Notes under the pieces: model-generated
Told to the model about the DNA's origin: nothing
What the model saw: only the letters and a program-made list of their open reading frames with translations
Databases searched by the model: none
Source of the DNA: Hygrophila difformis
Lineage: Eukaryota > Streptophyta > Magnoliopsida > Lamiales > Acanthaceae
Direction of reading: 5' to 3'
DNA length: 64,000 nt
Assembly (NCBI GenBank): GCA_030278955.1
Contig: JAOANR010000006.1
Coordinates: 26,109,763-26,173,762, forward strand
Position numbers and translations under genes: made by a program
Shown: positions 32,621-45,300 of the stretch, piece by piece
Position numbering within the stretch: position 1 is the first letter of the stretch
Layout: the number at the start of each line of letters is the position of its first letter

Positions 32621-34224
32621 GATTCAGGGAGGTTGTTTTTTTTTGGGTACGGAAAGGTGTCGTTGAATTCTCGAAGTAAATGGAGTTGAGGTCGGAAAGG
32701 GCGCCGTGTTGATGGAGCTGTAGAAGTGGGTTACTTTGATGTTGCTATTGATATTTAAAATCAGCGAAGGCATCGTGGTGAAATGGAGGCTATTGGTACC
32801 AGGGAGGACGTGGTGGTGGTTGGGAAGTAAAGGAGACAGTCCAATCTTGGCCTTGTTTTTTTTTCAACTTACCTTTTGTTCATCTTGCAGGTGAAATTCT
32901 TTTTTTTTTGGGAACGGCTGGAGCTATGGAGACCGAACACACTTAGCCATGACCATTGAACTATATTGGGAGTTCGGCTTTATTTAATGCTGCTGATAAT
33001 AACTGTCGATGCTGAAAGTCCTGTGGGATCAAATCTATTGCAGCGGTAGTGCATTCACATGGGAGTTAGAAGTTGCTACAATGTTGAGATACTTTGGCGG
33101 GCGTCAATTAATTATTGCTGATGGTTGCCGGATCTGGGAATGAATATCTCCTGATCTTAACTCATGAAGTTATGTGATAAGGATCGAGTTTCTTCGGATG
33201 CGAACTGAGGTGATGTTTACTATGACACTCTTGAATCTGCTTTATCATGCATGTTGAGCCTGCTTTGGTTAGTCGAGCGCATCGGAAATAAGAAGGACAA
33301 TTGGTCATTTCTTTATTCGTTTTGTTGATAACCCTCGGTTTTAATCCCTATTGCATATGTCCCATGATAAAAGCTAATCGACACACCATTAGATTTTGTT
33401 ACTTTCTTTGAACCTCAGGGCATGTCAACCCCTAACCCCTGCGAATCCAATGAACCTTCGCCTATTCTTATTCAAACCACACAGATCCACGTAGCCATTG
33501 GGAACTATAGGCACTATCTATGCAGGTCACATAATTCTACCGTGTTGCATCTGAGGAGTTTATGGTGATTGAATGCTGGTCTTTTTTCCTAATATAATTG
33601 CATTTGATCAATCTGGAATTTGGGTGGCATATTGATGGGTGTTCAAAATGGTGTCAGAAAAATGGTTGTAAGGGTGGCATATTGATGGGTGCTCAAAATG
33701 GTGTCAGAAAATTGGTTGTAGAGTTTATTTTATTGCACTCGATCTTTGGAGGTGGGCTAAACCTTGAAAAAAAAAAAAGGGAAGAATAATCAGAAAAAAA
33801 AGAGATAGAAAGAGGAGTAAAAAAAAATTTAGTGAAGTTGAGGGATGATACCACTAGATGTGGGACTAGTTAAGGGGTTTTCGCTGTTTGGACAGCAATT
33901 CGAAAACAATGTACGGGAGATTGTAAAAGATTGTCTTGGGGACCATTTTGTTAAGGTATGTGAAACTTTTGACAATTTCCTACATGAGTATTTTCTAAAA
34001 TATCCCAAGTTAAATTTATTAAAAGAAAAAGAGTTATGATTCGTGGGGAAGGGGTTTAAGGATATATTTCACTTTTTATTACTCATGTGGGGTACTCTGA
34101 TTTCAAACGGCGTTGTGGTCCTCCCCGGCATGAAACTTTTGACAACTTTCATGGTGCAGCCGGGATAGATAGTTCAATCTTGACCTTCAGTCTGTCACAC
34201 TGAAGGTCCCCGGCAATTGGCATC
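32621..34224. other. Region without a recognisable gene
   Basis: Possibly the LINE 3' untranslated tail at the left, then unassigned sequence. It includes a tandem duplication of about 50 bp at 33620-33720 and a poly-A tract at 33766-33779. Confidence 0.4.
33620..33720. repeat. Two-copy direct repeat, about 51 bp
   Basis: GGGTGGCATATTGATGGGTG plus the following 30 bases occurs twice in a row with two mismatches. Confidence 0.85.
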
Positions 34225-36640
34225 ATGAAACTTATCATAGTTTCATATCATGAAGATCCTTGCCATGATACTTTTAACACATTCCCACTATATGAGTATT
34301 TTCTGAAAAATCACAATCCTGGTTTTCAATTTTATTCAGTGAAACCAATTTATGAAGATGGAGTTGGGATTAGGGATATATTTATAGGTTGTCACGTTTT
34401 TATTACTCGTGTTAAGAAACTGTGCCCCCGAAAGCGCACGGTGTCAAAAATTGCAGTAATTTATAGTAAGACCGGATCGTTCACTGGAGGATGTGCGATA
34501 GAAGCAGGGCCCACGTCGTTTACTAAGATTTTCCACTCGGTTACTCGATTCAAGTTTTGCAATGGTTTCTAACAACTACTTGACAATAATTTAAATCAGA
34601 CTATGAAAGCAGTAAAATTATTCTACAAAGCATGATAGATTGATCTAAAAAAAATGATTAAATCTATTCTAAGAAAGCGATAAGGATTATGCTAGGAAAG
34701 CGAATAAAATTACTCTACGAAAGCGAGTTAAAATGTGACAGAAGGGACAGGGAGGAAATAATAAGGATTGGACAAGATTAAGATGAAACACAATTAAACT
34801 TCCGTTTTAATACACAGATCTTTGGTTGGGATAGTTCGTCAGTTAGCTAACTCTCATGCTTTCTGCACTATGTTCCCTTTAACAGACAGGTACTTACAGT
34901 GAGAATTTACATGCTCTTAAGACAGCAAATTCTAAGATACCACAGATTAATAACTCCCCTTGCAATGCCTTGCAAGAGTATGTTAGTCATATGTGGTGGA
35001 CAAGCAACACCTAACATATCATTAGTTGATATGCCAAGTACTCCTATCGTCCCCCTTGTCACACCCAAAGTCCAAATCTAACCCCGAACTAATCCATAAC
35101 TCTTAAACCTTGCAACCGGCAGACACATCTCTAATTCTTCCGAGTGACCTCTATGAAAGCATTTTAAAGGAAGCGGTAAAGAAAGCAGTAAAGAAAGCAT
35201 TTAAAAACCTATCACTCGGAAGTCTTAAAAGATCATCACAATCCGTTAGTATAAAAGAGCCCCTGGTCTTGGTGACCAGATGCAGATTTAGAACTTCCCA
35301 AATATCAGTAAGCCACAGGGCTTATAACATCCGGTTAGTTATGAGATACAAACATGAGTGGAACAGACCTATGAAGGTTTATTCCGAATGTACTCACTCA
35401 AGACTCAATTTTAGGCTTTGGTGAGAGAAGATAGCAGTTGAAAGAATACTCAACCCTACCTTAGAAATTAACCAAGGCCTATATGTTGTTCCTCAAATAT
35501 TAATTATCACATCTTATCCGAATCCAAGTGGACACTGATTTGATGCAATACTTAACAGAAGATTTCCAACACACAGTGATTTTGAGAAACAAATAGATAT
35601 TTGAAAATCATTCCCTAAACAGGTACTAAACTCTCAATTTAAACACAGATCCTTTCAGTCTAAGTGAGACCTAATCGCTGACTCTGCTTCTAAGTTCTCA
35701 AAATCAACCCCCAGTAGAATATGAATTAGTCATAACTGTCGAAGTTATCCCTTACTCAGATCCGGATTTTATAAAGTGATTTTTGTGGAAATTTATTGTG
35801 CGGCATCTGATTTAAATCAAGACTTCTATGTCCAAGGAGAAGGATCTCCAAAATATTATAGACCACAATATCTACATAATAATATCATGCATACATGTAT
35901 ATGAGAAGTAAAATAAATTACCCCAAAATATATGATGGGGTTAGACAAAATTTGATACACAAAGATGGATTAGCCTGAGATAAGAAGAAGTTGAATAAAG
36001 AGACTGCCAGAAATAATTGGGGTTATCCGAACTGCAAACATCTGCTGTCCGGGTCCCGAGTACTCCAGATGGAATGATTTTTAGACAGAAGAATGCCTTG
36101 AATGACGGTTGCCGCCGTCATCTTAGACTTCACTATCTGTGAATCTGGATGAAAACCCACATGTTCTATTACTGTAGTAATTATTAGATGACATTGGCAT
36201 ATATCATCTATTATTACTACAATTCTAGATTCAGGTTTGAAATTAAGATAAAGAAAAGAAAACTGTATCCGGATAGGAGTCAGCTGAGCAGCTGTCATAA
36301 TCCCGGATGGACGAACCGCCAAGGCTTCCACCGACCACTATCCGAACCATGCAAAATAACAACTAGTAATTAATATTCAGAATACGAGCTAGTTATCCGT
36401 GTGGGAATACCCGCCAACATTAGTCTGATATATTTCTTACTAGTTGTTCATACACACAATGAAAGAGAAAATAGACAAGATTAAGAAAATGTTTTTGATA
36501 TTGTGTGAGTGTTAATCACACCATAATTAAGACTCTGATGGGTTGAGATGTGTAATGGATAAAATTAGATGTAATGGGCCTAGGCCCAATACACCCATGC
36601 AACTCACACAACTCTTGAAATAAAATATTTTTGGAGTTTT
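34225..36640. other. Unassigned AT-rich region, probably decayed transposon
   Basis: I find no domain in any frame. Scattered AGAAAGCGA phrases (34670-34730) and GAAAGCRGTAAAGAAAGC (35170-35200) recur, as does GAAACTTTTGACAA (33960 and 34130). These look like remains of a repetitive element, but I cannot name it. Confidence 0.35.
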
Positions 36641-36649
36641 AAAATAGAA

Positions 36650-38345
36650 GGAAGAAAGCAATTCGGTCTATTGGGCAAAGTGCAAAAGAGACCGAATTGA
36701 GGATGCATGAAGTATGAAGTAACACCATACCCAATTAATCCATGAAGCATCCTCTAATTCGAATTGTCAAGCAATTCGGTCTAAACCAAATTGGACAATT
36801 CGAATTGATGAAGTCGTTCCTTCACTCAAATTTGGCTAAGGCTTTTACCCCAAAATGAGGGTGATTCGAATTGCCAAGGACGAATTGCATATAAATTTTC
36901 TAGGTAAAGCATTAAACAAATATATTTGCCATGCAATTCCATTTTCATGGGCAATTCGGTCTAAACCGAATTGCCTCAAATCGAATTGCATGTCTTTCTC
37001 TCATAAGTGTGGGTTTGGTTTACATTGTGTGGTTTATGATGAATAAGATTTACCAAATCCTTCATTTCACATCAATGTTACTTCACAACCACACTAATGA
37101 GTGTTTTTAAAGGAAAATAGACCTAGGTTATGTGGCTAACAGGCATTGGCATGAAACAAACCTTAAAACTACAAACAAGCAATCCAAGATCAAGAGCTTA
37201 AATATCTACTGAATAAATAAGAACACATGCTTACAAATAAGAACACCTACATTATCTAAGGCAACACTAAGCTAATAAAAGAAACTAAAACAGCAACTGG
37301 AAAGCATGGAAATAAATCTTAACAAGCCTAAGATTGTCCAAAACCTAAGAGCACTTATTTGAATCTCTAAGGTGTAAAATCAAGCCAAGAACCCACTAGC
37401 ATACATTTATTGAGAATGCAAGTCAACTAGGGCATAATAAATATAACCTAGTTGAAACAAACAAACATTCTACCATTTATTGCTAAGGAAAGCATTAAAT
37501 AAATGCCAAACACTTGAAATGAAAACCCATTTCTGGATTCTTTCTTGTATTGACACTTGAAAGCAGTAAATAACCCTAAAACCATTCATTAGCTTGAAGG
37601 TAGGGTTCATTCTAAGTACAAAGCATTTAAAGTTTATGGAAATGGCTACACTAAGGGTGGTACCAAGCTTCTATGAAAAAAATAAACTAAGCTCGAAAGC
37701 AATAAAACTACAATACAAGCATGAAAATAAACTAACTAAACTACACTACCTACCTAACCCTTAAGGGGTGAAGAACCTTCTGCTCCTTCTTTTTGTTTCC
37801 TAGCAAACTGTCCAAGTGTGTAAATCTTCTGATTTTGTTGAAGAAGGTCAGCTTTTATACTTCTTTTCGAAACCCTAGGCCCATCATACATTTCTCACGT
37901 GCTTCACAGCTGCAATTCTGAATGTGATTCGGTCTTCTCATGTAATTCGGTTTAGATCGAATTGATGCAATTCGAATTGCATGAGGTCTTCCTTCTTGAT
38001 CTTGAGCTGGAATGTGGTATTCATCCATCAATTCGGTCTATGGGTAGACCGAATTGGCCTTATCGAATTGAAGATGGCTCCTGCTTGGCTTCTTTATTTT
38101 AAGGCAATTCGATCTATGCAATCAATTCGGCCTAGACCGAATTGCATAGATCGAACTCCTTCTTTTCTGTTTTGCTCAAAGTCTTCTTCTTTCCAAGGTG
38201 CAATTCGGTCTAGGGGTCAATTCGGTTTAGACCGAATTGGTTGCTCTTCTCTTCCTCAACACTTCTCTTTCTCTTCTTTTCTTCAGCAATTCGGTCTAAT
38301 GAGCAATTCGATTTAGGTCGAATTGCTTATAGACCGAATTGGTCT
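36650..38345. repeat. Cluster of hairpins built from CAATTCGGTCTA
   Basis: The motif CAATTCGGTCTA and its complement recur in two groups, 36650-36990 and 37925-38345. Clear hairpins are 36951-36974 (10-bp arms), 38029-38056 (12-bp arms, loop TGGG), 38108-38155 (19-bp arms with a bulge) and 38287-38341 (about 24-bp arms). A perfect 14-bp palindrome is at 37967-37980. Between the groups, a minus-strand TATA box (GTATAAAAGC, 37851-37860) suggests this is part of a retroelement LTR. Confidence 0.75.
37851..37860 (-). promoter_or_regulatory. Possible TATA box on the minus strand
   Basis: The minus strand reads GTATAAAAGC, downstream of the right hairpin group. It may be the core promoter of an unidentified retroelement. 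Confidence 0.4.
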
Positions 38346-39279
38346 TCAACACAGCCAAAATTTCAATTTGTGGGATTTTCATTCTTTTTCCCATCTTTTT
38401 AATTTTTGTGGGCTATCTTATTCTTTTGCCCATCTTTTCATTCCTTTTTCTTTTCTTTTTCCTTTTTTCCAGTTTTTGGATTTTTCTAACACAAATGCAA
38501 TTAAAATTGCATGTTTTGTGTCTTTCATTACCAGCTTAATATTTTTACAAACTTGCATCAATCTGTCGAATTCAACTGCTTTCTTATTAAAATAAGATGG
38601 GAATACGATCAAAATGTCCGTCTCAGACACGGAAATGGATTGGAAATAATGGACAATTTTGGCCATTATCAGTATGCACTTGGCAACACGTCCTGTTTTG
38701 TTGTGTTATCTGCATAGATGGTTTCTATTCTTCCCATTATTTGAAATCTTCACCCTATCTCCACCCATGCCCTTGTACATCTATTAAGCCTCTTTGATTC
38801 GATGCACTTGATTTAAGTCCTAAAGTAGGGGAGATGTGATTTTGAAGCAAATTTATAGAGCGTCATTTATAACATCATTTGTGTACTCTATTATCTGCCT
38901 CCTCGGAAGGTATAAGCAAATGCTCCTGGGCACTGGAAGATAGGTTGGTGAAGGTGGTTGAGCAGACTGGCGCAAGTATTCAGGGGCAGGTTTTGTGAGG
39001 TTTGGTGGTTGGATGACTGAATGTGCAGGGGGAAAAGAGGTGACAATAGCTGATCGGGTTGATGATTGCTGTGGTGACTCGACAGTTGGGTGGCTTGGTG
39101 GTGTCCATTGTGTCTATTATTCCATTTAAGTGGCATTTGAATATGTAGGCAGTAGATGGATCCGGATGGTATTGTTAGTCAAAATTTGTCTTTGGTGTCA
39201 TAACATTGTTGTGGGAACTCTTATATGGTTTACGAATGAAACACTTTATTTTCCTCAAAAAAAAAAAAAAAAAAAACAT
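38346..39279 (+). other. Unassigned region ending in a poly-A tail
   Basis: No domain is seen. The stretch ends ACACTTTATTTTCCTC followed by about 20 A (39259-39279), resembling the 3' end of a retroposed element such as a plant LINE. The 5' limit is not visible. Confidence 0.4.
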
Positions 39280-39984
39280 AAGAGATCTATGATCATTGCC
39301 AAGAAAGCATTGAATTCTTCACAATGTGAGCTGGCCTGCCTAATGAGGTGAAGAATGCGGTCTTTGTACACAAACCGGGAGTATAGTTTTTATGCATTTT
39401 CCTCTTCTCCCTCGGTTTTTTCTTCTTGTTTTTTGGTTTTTAATTGAATTTTGTGTATAGGCGTCATATATAAATAAAATAATACTTTTTTTTGATGAGC
39501 GAATAAAATAATACTTTCTCCATCATATGTAAAATGTCATATTTAAACATTTACATTGTTCATTATACTTGTATGACGTAAATTTTTGTTGCAGATATAT
39601 ATATATAAAAAAATGTAATCAAATTGGATTTCGTTGGATTCGATTAGATTATATATATTTTATAATTTCTACTTTTTGTATTTCAATATATTAATTGTTA
39701 AATAAATTGGATCCAGAAATTTTGGAATAAAATATAAAATAAAAAAAATTATGAAGCATAAATGCATAATAGTTGGCCCCACCGTTGATATACGGCCACA
39801 TATTGAGGGTGAGGATTAATCTGGTGTAGAGATCCGGAAAGCAGCAGATATGACTGATAACCTTTTTTGTTAGATGGTGTTCGTTGAAAAGGAGCAAAAG
39901 CGAAATAGCCTACCAGCTGTCTGGAAACCAAAATTTCTCAATTAGCCGTTGGCTAAATAATTGGATTTTTTTTTTCTATTCTAG

Positions 39985-40300
39985 ATTTAGGGGTGTATTG
40001 ATAGAGAGTATGGGTGTAGGGTTTAGGGGTGTATTCTAGATTTCTCAATTTTTTTTTTCTATTCTAAATTTTTATGGAGTTTGAAAGTCTGGGTATATTC
40101 AATTTAGATTTTTAAAAGTCTTTAAAAATCTACGTGTATTTAATACAGACTTTAAAAAATCTTTAAAAATTTTGACGTATTCAACAATGTATGTATTTTA
40201 ATTCTTCATAGATTTTGATAAATTCTTTCAAAAATTATAACTATATAAAATCTCTCCAAATTTCTATGGATTTTGTCAAGTAAATCAAAACTCTTAATGA
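39985..40300. mobile_element. Second copy of the 23983-24374 MITE-like repeat (truncated)
   Basis: Shares GGGGTGTATT, TTTGAAAGTCTKGGTRTATTC and ATCTCTCCAAATTT-like phrases in the same order as the first copy. The right end is missing. Confidence 0.6.
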
Positions 40301-40487
40301 TTGTCATCATAATTTATTTATTAGTATTGCTATAATAATAATCGTTACAGGAATCCCAAACTATCAACGGGAAATTCGACTTCAATGAACGCTACCCCAA
40401 GCCCTCGCTGACGATGTGGGTCCCACAACAAACTGCTACCTATCACACACAAGGGACAGTAAAACGTGTCACTAATCTTAGTAGTAT

Positions 40488-40496
40488 ATTTTTTAT
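40488..40496. repeat. Left target-site duplication of the MULE
   Basis: ATTTTTTAT, repeated exactly at 47418-47426. A 9-bp duplication is the hallmark of Mutator-type insertion. Confidence 0.95.
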
Positions 40497-40652
40497 GAGG
40501 AAATAATTAAATTAGGCCATTAGAAGGATGAATTTCGATTTTTGGGCCACCTTAACTTCATTTAGGAATTTAGGCCAGCAGAATGAGAACGGGCCATAAA
40601 AAAGCCAAATGGCCGGACAATCCCCAAACATGGGCCGATTGATATTCACGCG
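40497..40652 (+). repeat. Left terminal inverted repeat of the MULE
   Basis: 156 bp from GAGGAAATAATTAAATTAGG to ATTGATATTCACGCG, matching the complement of 47261-47417. The GRF gene starts 215 bases inside it. Confidence 0.95.
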
Positions 40653-40674
40653 TAATTAAAGCCCACGCGCCGGT

Positions 40675-40684
40675 CTTATATAGA
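40675..40684 (+). promoter_or_regulatory. TATA box of the GRF gene
   Basis: CTTATATAGA just inside the left inverted repeat, about 185 bases before the start codon. It suggests that the inverted repeat provides the upstream promoter part, as in MuDR. Confidence 0.6.
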
Positions 40685-40867
40685 GAGTTCTGTGAAATGA
40701 TATAAAGGTACCCATTCTTTCACCACGAGGGTTTACAATAGGTCCTTCTCTGTTTATTGAATCGGTATTGAAAAGGCGTGGAGTGCGATTGAAAGAGGGA
40801 AAGCTTGGAGGTTCGAGTGCGACTGGAATCCAGATTTGGAGCGACAATTTGCCGTTGAGAGAGGAGA

Positions 40868-41676
40868 ATGGCGAGTGCAGAATATGGCAGCAGTGGTAGT
40901 GTCGAGTCCACCTTCGGCCTTCAGCCGATACAATGCTTCTGTGGGCGGATGGCTCAAGTGAAAACCTCTTGGAAGGCGCGCAACGTGGGGAGAAGGTTTT
41001 ACTGTTGCCTCCGATCGCGGGTAAGAATCTCTTGGATTAGGGTTAGCATTATTCCATTCTGAAGGTCCGAAAAAGGCATAAAGTTTGAGTTTTTATGCCG
41101 GTTACAATGCTTATGAGGTTTCTGAGGTTTCTTTGAATGTTTCTGAGGTTACAAAGCTCGAGTGAAAACAATGCTTCTGAGGTTTCTTTGAGTGTTGATT
41201 TTTTTTGAATTATTATTTTGAATTACAGTCCTTCTCTGTGAATTTTTTTTGTCAGTGTTGAATGTTATTGTGAATTACAGTCCTTCTCTGTGAATTTTTT
41301 TTTTTTTTAGGAGGAAGGTGGCTGTAACCTGTTCGATTGGGCGGAAGAGGAATTGTGTAAAAGGTCCCAAGCATTGATCCCTGGCCTGTTGAAGAAATGT
41401 GATGGCTATGAGAAAAGAATTTCAAAGCTGGAAGAGGCGAACGTGTGGATGGTGAAGGAGAAGGAATTCATGGAGCTTGAGATGCGTAAATCCGAACAGT
41501 CAAAAGAAGTTGTAGAAGCTGAGAATCGGAAGCTTGAAGCTGAGAACCGGAAGCTGAAGAACAATATGAAATTCCTATACGTGTTTCTGTCTATTAGCAT
41601 CTTGTTGGTTGGAGTTATGGCAAAAGCGATGGTCGGGTCAAGCAATGGAATGAGGCGTTATAAGCAACTTTCTTAG
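40868..41676 (+). CDS. GRF zinc finger-coiled coil-membrane protein carried by the MULE
   Basis: Two exons, 40868-41020 and 41311-41676, give 172 aa; the 290-base intron has GT and AG ends and phase 0. The zinc finger is split by the intron: CFCG at residues 23-26, NVGRRFYCC at 39-47 and GCNLFDW at 55-61, matching the GRF-type pattern CxCG...GRxFYxC...CxxFxW. Residues about 80-137 are a charged coiled coil with repeats of AENRKLE. Residues 138-156 (MKFLYVFLSISILLVGV) form a C-terminal membrane helix with a short basic tail. GRF fingers bind nucleic acid in proteins such as topoisomerase III and NEIL3. The gene lies between the TIRs and converges on the transposase, so it is part of the mobile unit: either a captured host gene or a second transposon gene. 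The open frame, splice sites and TIR-proximal promoter favour function. Confidence 0.88.
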
Positions 41677-42387
41677 GTGATGTAGTGTAATCTGTTGTAG
41701 TCTATTATGAAAGATGGTAGGGGATTTTTGTATGAAAGATAGATGGGTGCAGGTTGTGGATGTATGAATGAAATATAATTCCGAACATTTTGTAATGTTG
41801 CTGATTGATGTTGTTTGGAATGTAATTCTGATGTTCCCTGTTTAGCTGACCCTTTAATAGTTCTAATGTAGTCTATCATTTTGTAATTTTTACATTCTGC
41901 TGACTCTTTAATTCCAATCCTGCAGTCTATCATTTTGTAATGCTGATGTCCCCTTTATAGTGCGTTGCAGATCACAAGAGCTAACCAAATAGCAAAGAGA
42001 AAATAAGATGTGCAACTCAAAATTGGATATTCAAGATCTGGATCCTATACATCTCAAATAGGAACACGTCTGAGAATTTTTCCACATTGAAAGTAGTTTC
42101 AAGCAAAGTTTCCAGAAATTACATTTCAAACAACAAAAGGCTTTCACTATTGCATTATGGCTATTCATTCATCACCCTGGGAAATTCACAGAATGAAATA
42201 CAAGTTCAGTAATATGCTATTCCACCTAAGATATAGAAGCATGAGATTTCATCATCCACAAGACAAGAATAGTAGTTTAGTAACATTATTTCTGACTACA
42301 ATACTTAAACATAAAAACTTGAATTGTGGTGATTGAATTTTGACAAAAATTGGTCATCCCTTGATGCATCCAAGGTGCACCACAACA

Positions 42388-45300
42388 TCACTGATTGCTG
42401 CCACCAGGTATCATAGACCGCAAGTTGTGCGTTGGAGGCCCTTGAGTGCCAACCCTGAACTGCGGAACTCTCCACGAACCACCTTTTGTTGGTGCAGCCT
42501 TCTTAGTTAGTATTGCTCCCTTGCCTTTGATTTGTTGTTGAATGGAAGGTCCTGGGATCAAAGGTGGTGCCAACATAATATGTTCTTGTGTAATCACCGG
42601 CTCCTCCATCAGTTCCTCTTGCTCTTGATTGACATAAGTTGGGTTTGGTGGCAACAACCTTGGCTCCTACATTTGTAGACTTTTAATCTCATTAGTGGTT
42701 GTTTGAAATCATTGATTCTGACCACAAAGAAACAAAAAAATTAACCTGTGAAACATGACTATGCTGTGGGGGTGCCTTGTTGTGAGATTTTTTACTCTTT
42801 CCCTATATTTGCAAAAACAAACAAAGCCCAATGAATCAAGTGACAAAATCCCAATAGAACTACAAAAACTCATCCACACTGATCCAATAAAACTAAAAGT
42901 TACATATATTCTCAAATCAAAGAAGGCATGAAACCTGTGGTACAGCTGATGTTTGAGCCACTGAATTTTTGGGGGCAGTCCCAAATTGGCTTACTTTTGG
43001 TGTAGCAGTTTCATTCTTCCTTGCTAGTGTACCTCCAGAAGAGGGTCCTGCTCCTTGATGTCCGTTTTGTCCTCTAGCCTGGTAAGCAACAATCAAAGTA
43101 ACTAAATCCACAAATATGTACAAACATGTAATAGTTTAGAACGAGAACCCATTAAGCCAGGAAAAACAAGTAAAATGTGGTAGGAAAAAGACAGGGCACT
43201 CAACATATGTCACTGATGGGGATTTTTGTGGAATTATTATTGGATTTTTAGGCAATTACTATATAACAAACAAGGAAGTTTGATTCACAAGTCTCACCCA
43301 ACAGGCTATATGGTATAAATAAGAGTAAGATTAAAGCACTACTTGAACTAAATTCACATTAATTTAGGATCACGTTTATTTGCATCATCCATCACATTTT
43401 TAATTATGAGACTTAATTGTACGTTTCTTAACACATAAAAAAAATCAAATGAAAATTTTTTTTAAAAATAATAAATAATCTTATTTTAATATAAAAATAA
43501 ATAATGTGGTCAGCAAGCAACTCCACAAATTAAAGATTTCCAGGCACAATATAATCTGTACTGCCTTCAAAATTTACACAATATAAAATTTAAAGGAAAA
43601 CAACATCAAGTAATCAACAACAATTAAATTCTGGTAGCTTTAATGCATCAAAGGAAAATTTTACAATAAAGTACCTTAGCTTGTCTCCGCTGCTCTAGGA
43701 CTTCTTCAGGCTGATTTGGGCACGTAGTGACATGGTGGCCTAGTTCTCCACAGATGCTGCAATGAAATGTCGTACCCCTTCGTGTCATCTTAGTAGGATC
43801 GTTTGTTTGCCTTCTTCTTGGTCTTTGCTTTTTTTTGGGCTCATCCACAGAAGTCTTTCTAGACTTTGGAGGCCTCCCAACACCCCTTCCAAAGTTTGGA
43901 GGACATGGAGGGATGAAGGCAGTCGGGTGCCAGAACGTGTCACTCGACATCCCAATAATCGGATGTTGGTATGCCTTGGTGTATGTAGCAACAGAATAAC
44001 ACTTTTCCACATAATTAATTGGATCGTTCCCTTGCTTGTAGATGGCAGCAACTGCATGCAAACAGGAATATCCATTTAATTGCCATAGCCTACAAGAGCA
44101 TTCTCTCTTCACGAGATCAACAACAAACTGGCCATCGCCTTCCATCATTCTTATCTGATAGTGTCTATCACTTGCCTTGACAGGTATGCAGTTCCCGACC
44201 CTCTGTGCATGCTTTTTCAATAAACCTTCAATCCTAGGGCATATGAGCTTGTCTGACCACTTGATTGTTGCCCTATCGCGGTGATCAGCATGCCGCTTCA
44301 TTATGTACTCTCTAATCCACTCTAGACTAGTGAGTATTGTCTTGTCCCTCGCCTCCTTAATGCACGAATTGAAAGACTTGCAGAGGTTGTTTAGTAACAT
44401 ATCACACATCGGGCCTTCTGAGAAGTGAGATTTGCTCCACTGTGTTGGTGGTCTCTCACAAAGCCACTTCCAAGCACCTTCACAGGTTAGACATATGAAC
44501 GTTAGTAAAATCTAGTAGGTTAGTCAATACATGAAATAAAATCAGAAATTATAAAATTTATGGTTACAGAGATTACCGTTAGAATATTCCTCAACTTTCT
44601 TCATGGCATGAATAAATTCTGGTACTGTACCGGCCCTGGCGGCAGTCCACAATAAATTCTTCAAAGCCAATCCTCTATACCCAGCCGTGCAGAAATTGTT
44701 ATGCATGTGCCTGACACAGAATCGGTGATCCACACCAGGCATAACCTCTTGCATCGCCTGTACTAATCCCTTTTGTCTGTCTGAGATAAAAGTTAAATAT
44801 CTGACATTTTCCAGCTGAAGATCTCCCTTTAATACGGACAAAAACCACCCCCAATTATCCCTATTCTCAATAGGAATAATGGCATATGCAATTGGGTATA
44901 ATTGATTGTTGGGATCAACACTGACAGCTGTTAGAAGGATGCCTTTATGCGGACCGCTGAGGTGGCAGCCGTCAACCCCTATAATTGGTCTACATCCAAG
45001 TCTCCATCCTTTCTTCAGAGCAGCAAAACAAGAATAAAAATGGTCGAATCTTGTTTGCCCGTCCTCATCACTTGTCCCAACAATAATTGTACTCCCGGGA
45101 TTTCTCTTCCTCAGTTCTTCAGCATAGTCCCAAAGCTTGGAAAATTGATACTCAGAAGATCCTTGCAATGATTTCAAAGCCTTTCTCTTGGCTGCAATTG
45201 CTTGATGTTTTGTAACATTCACTTTCAACTTTTTAATCACATCCAATCTAAATCCTTCAGCTGACCTCTTTGGATCTGAGACAAATTTCTGGATAAACCT

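Noticed and set aside
34225..34572. 115-aa ORF as a gene
   Set aside because: No domain, no composition change and no splice-supported extension. The surrounding DNA looks like decayed repeats.
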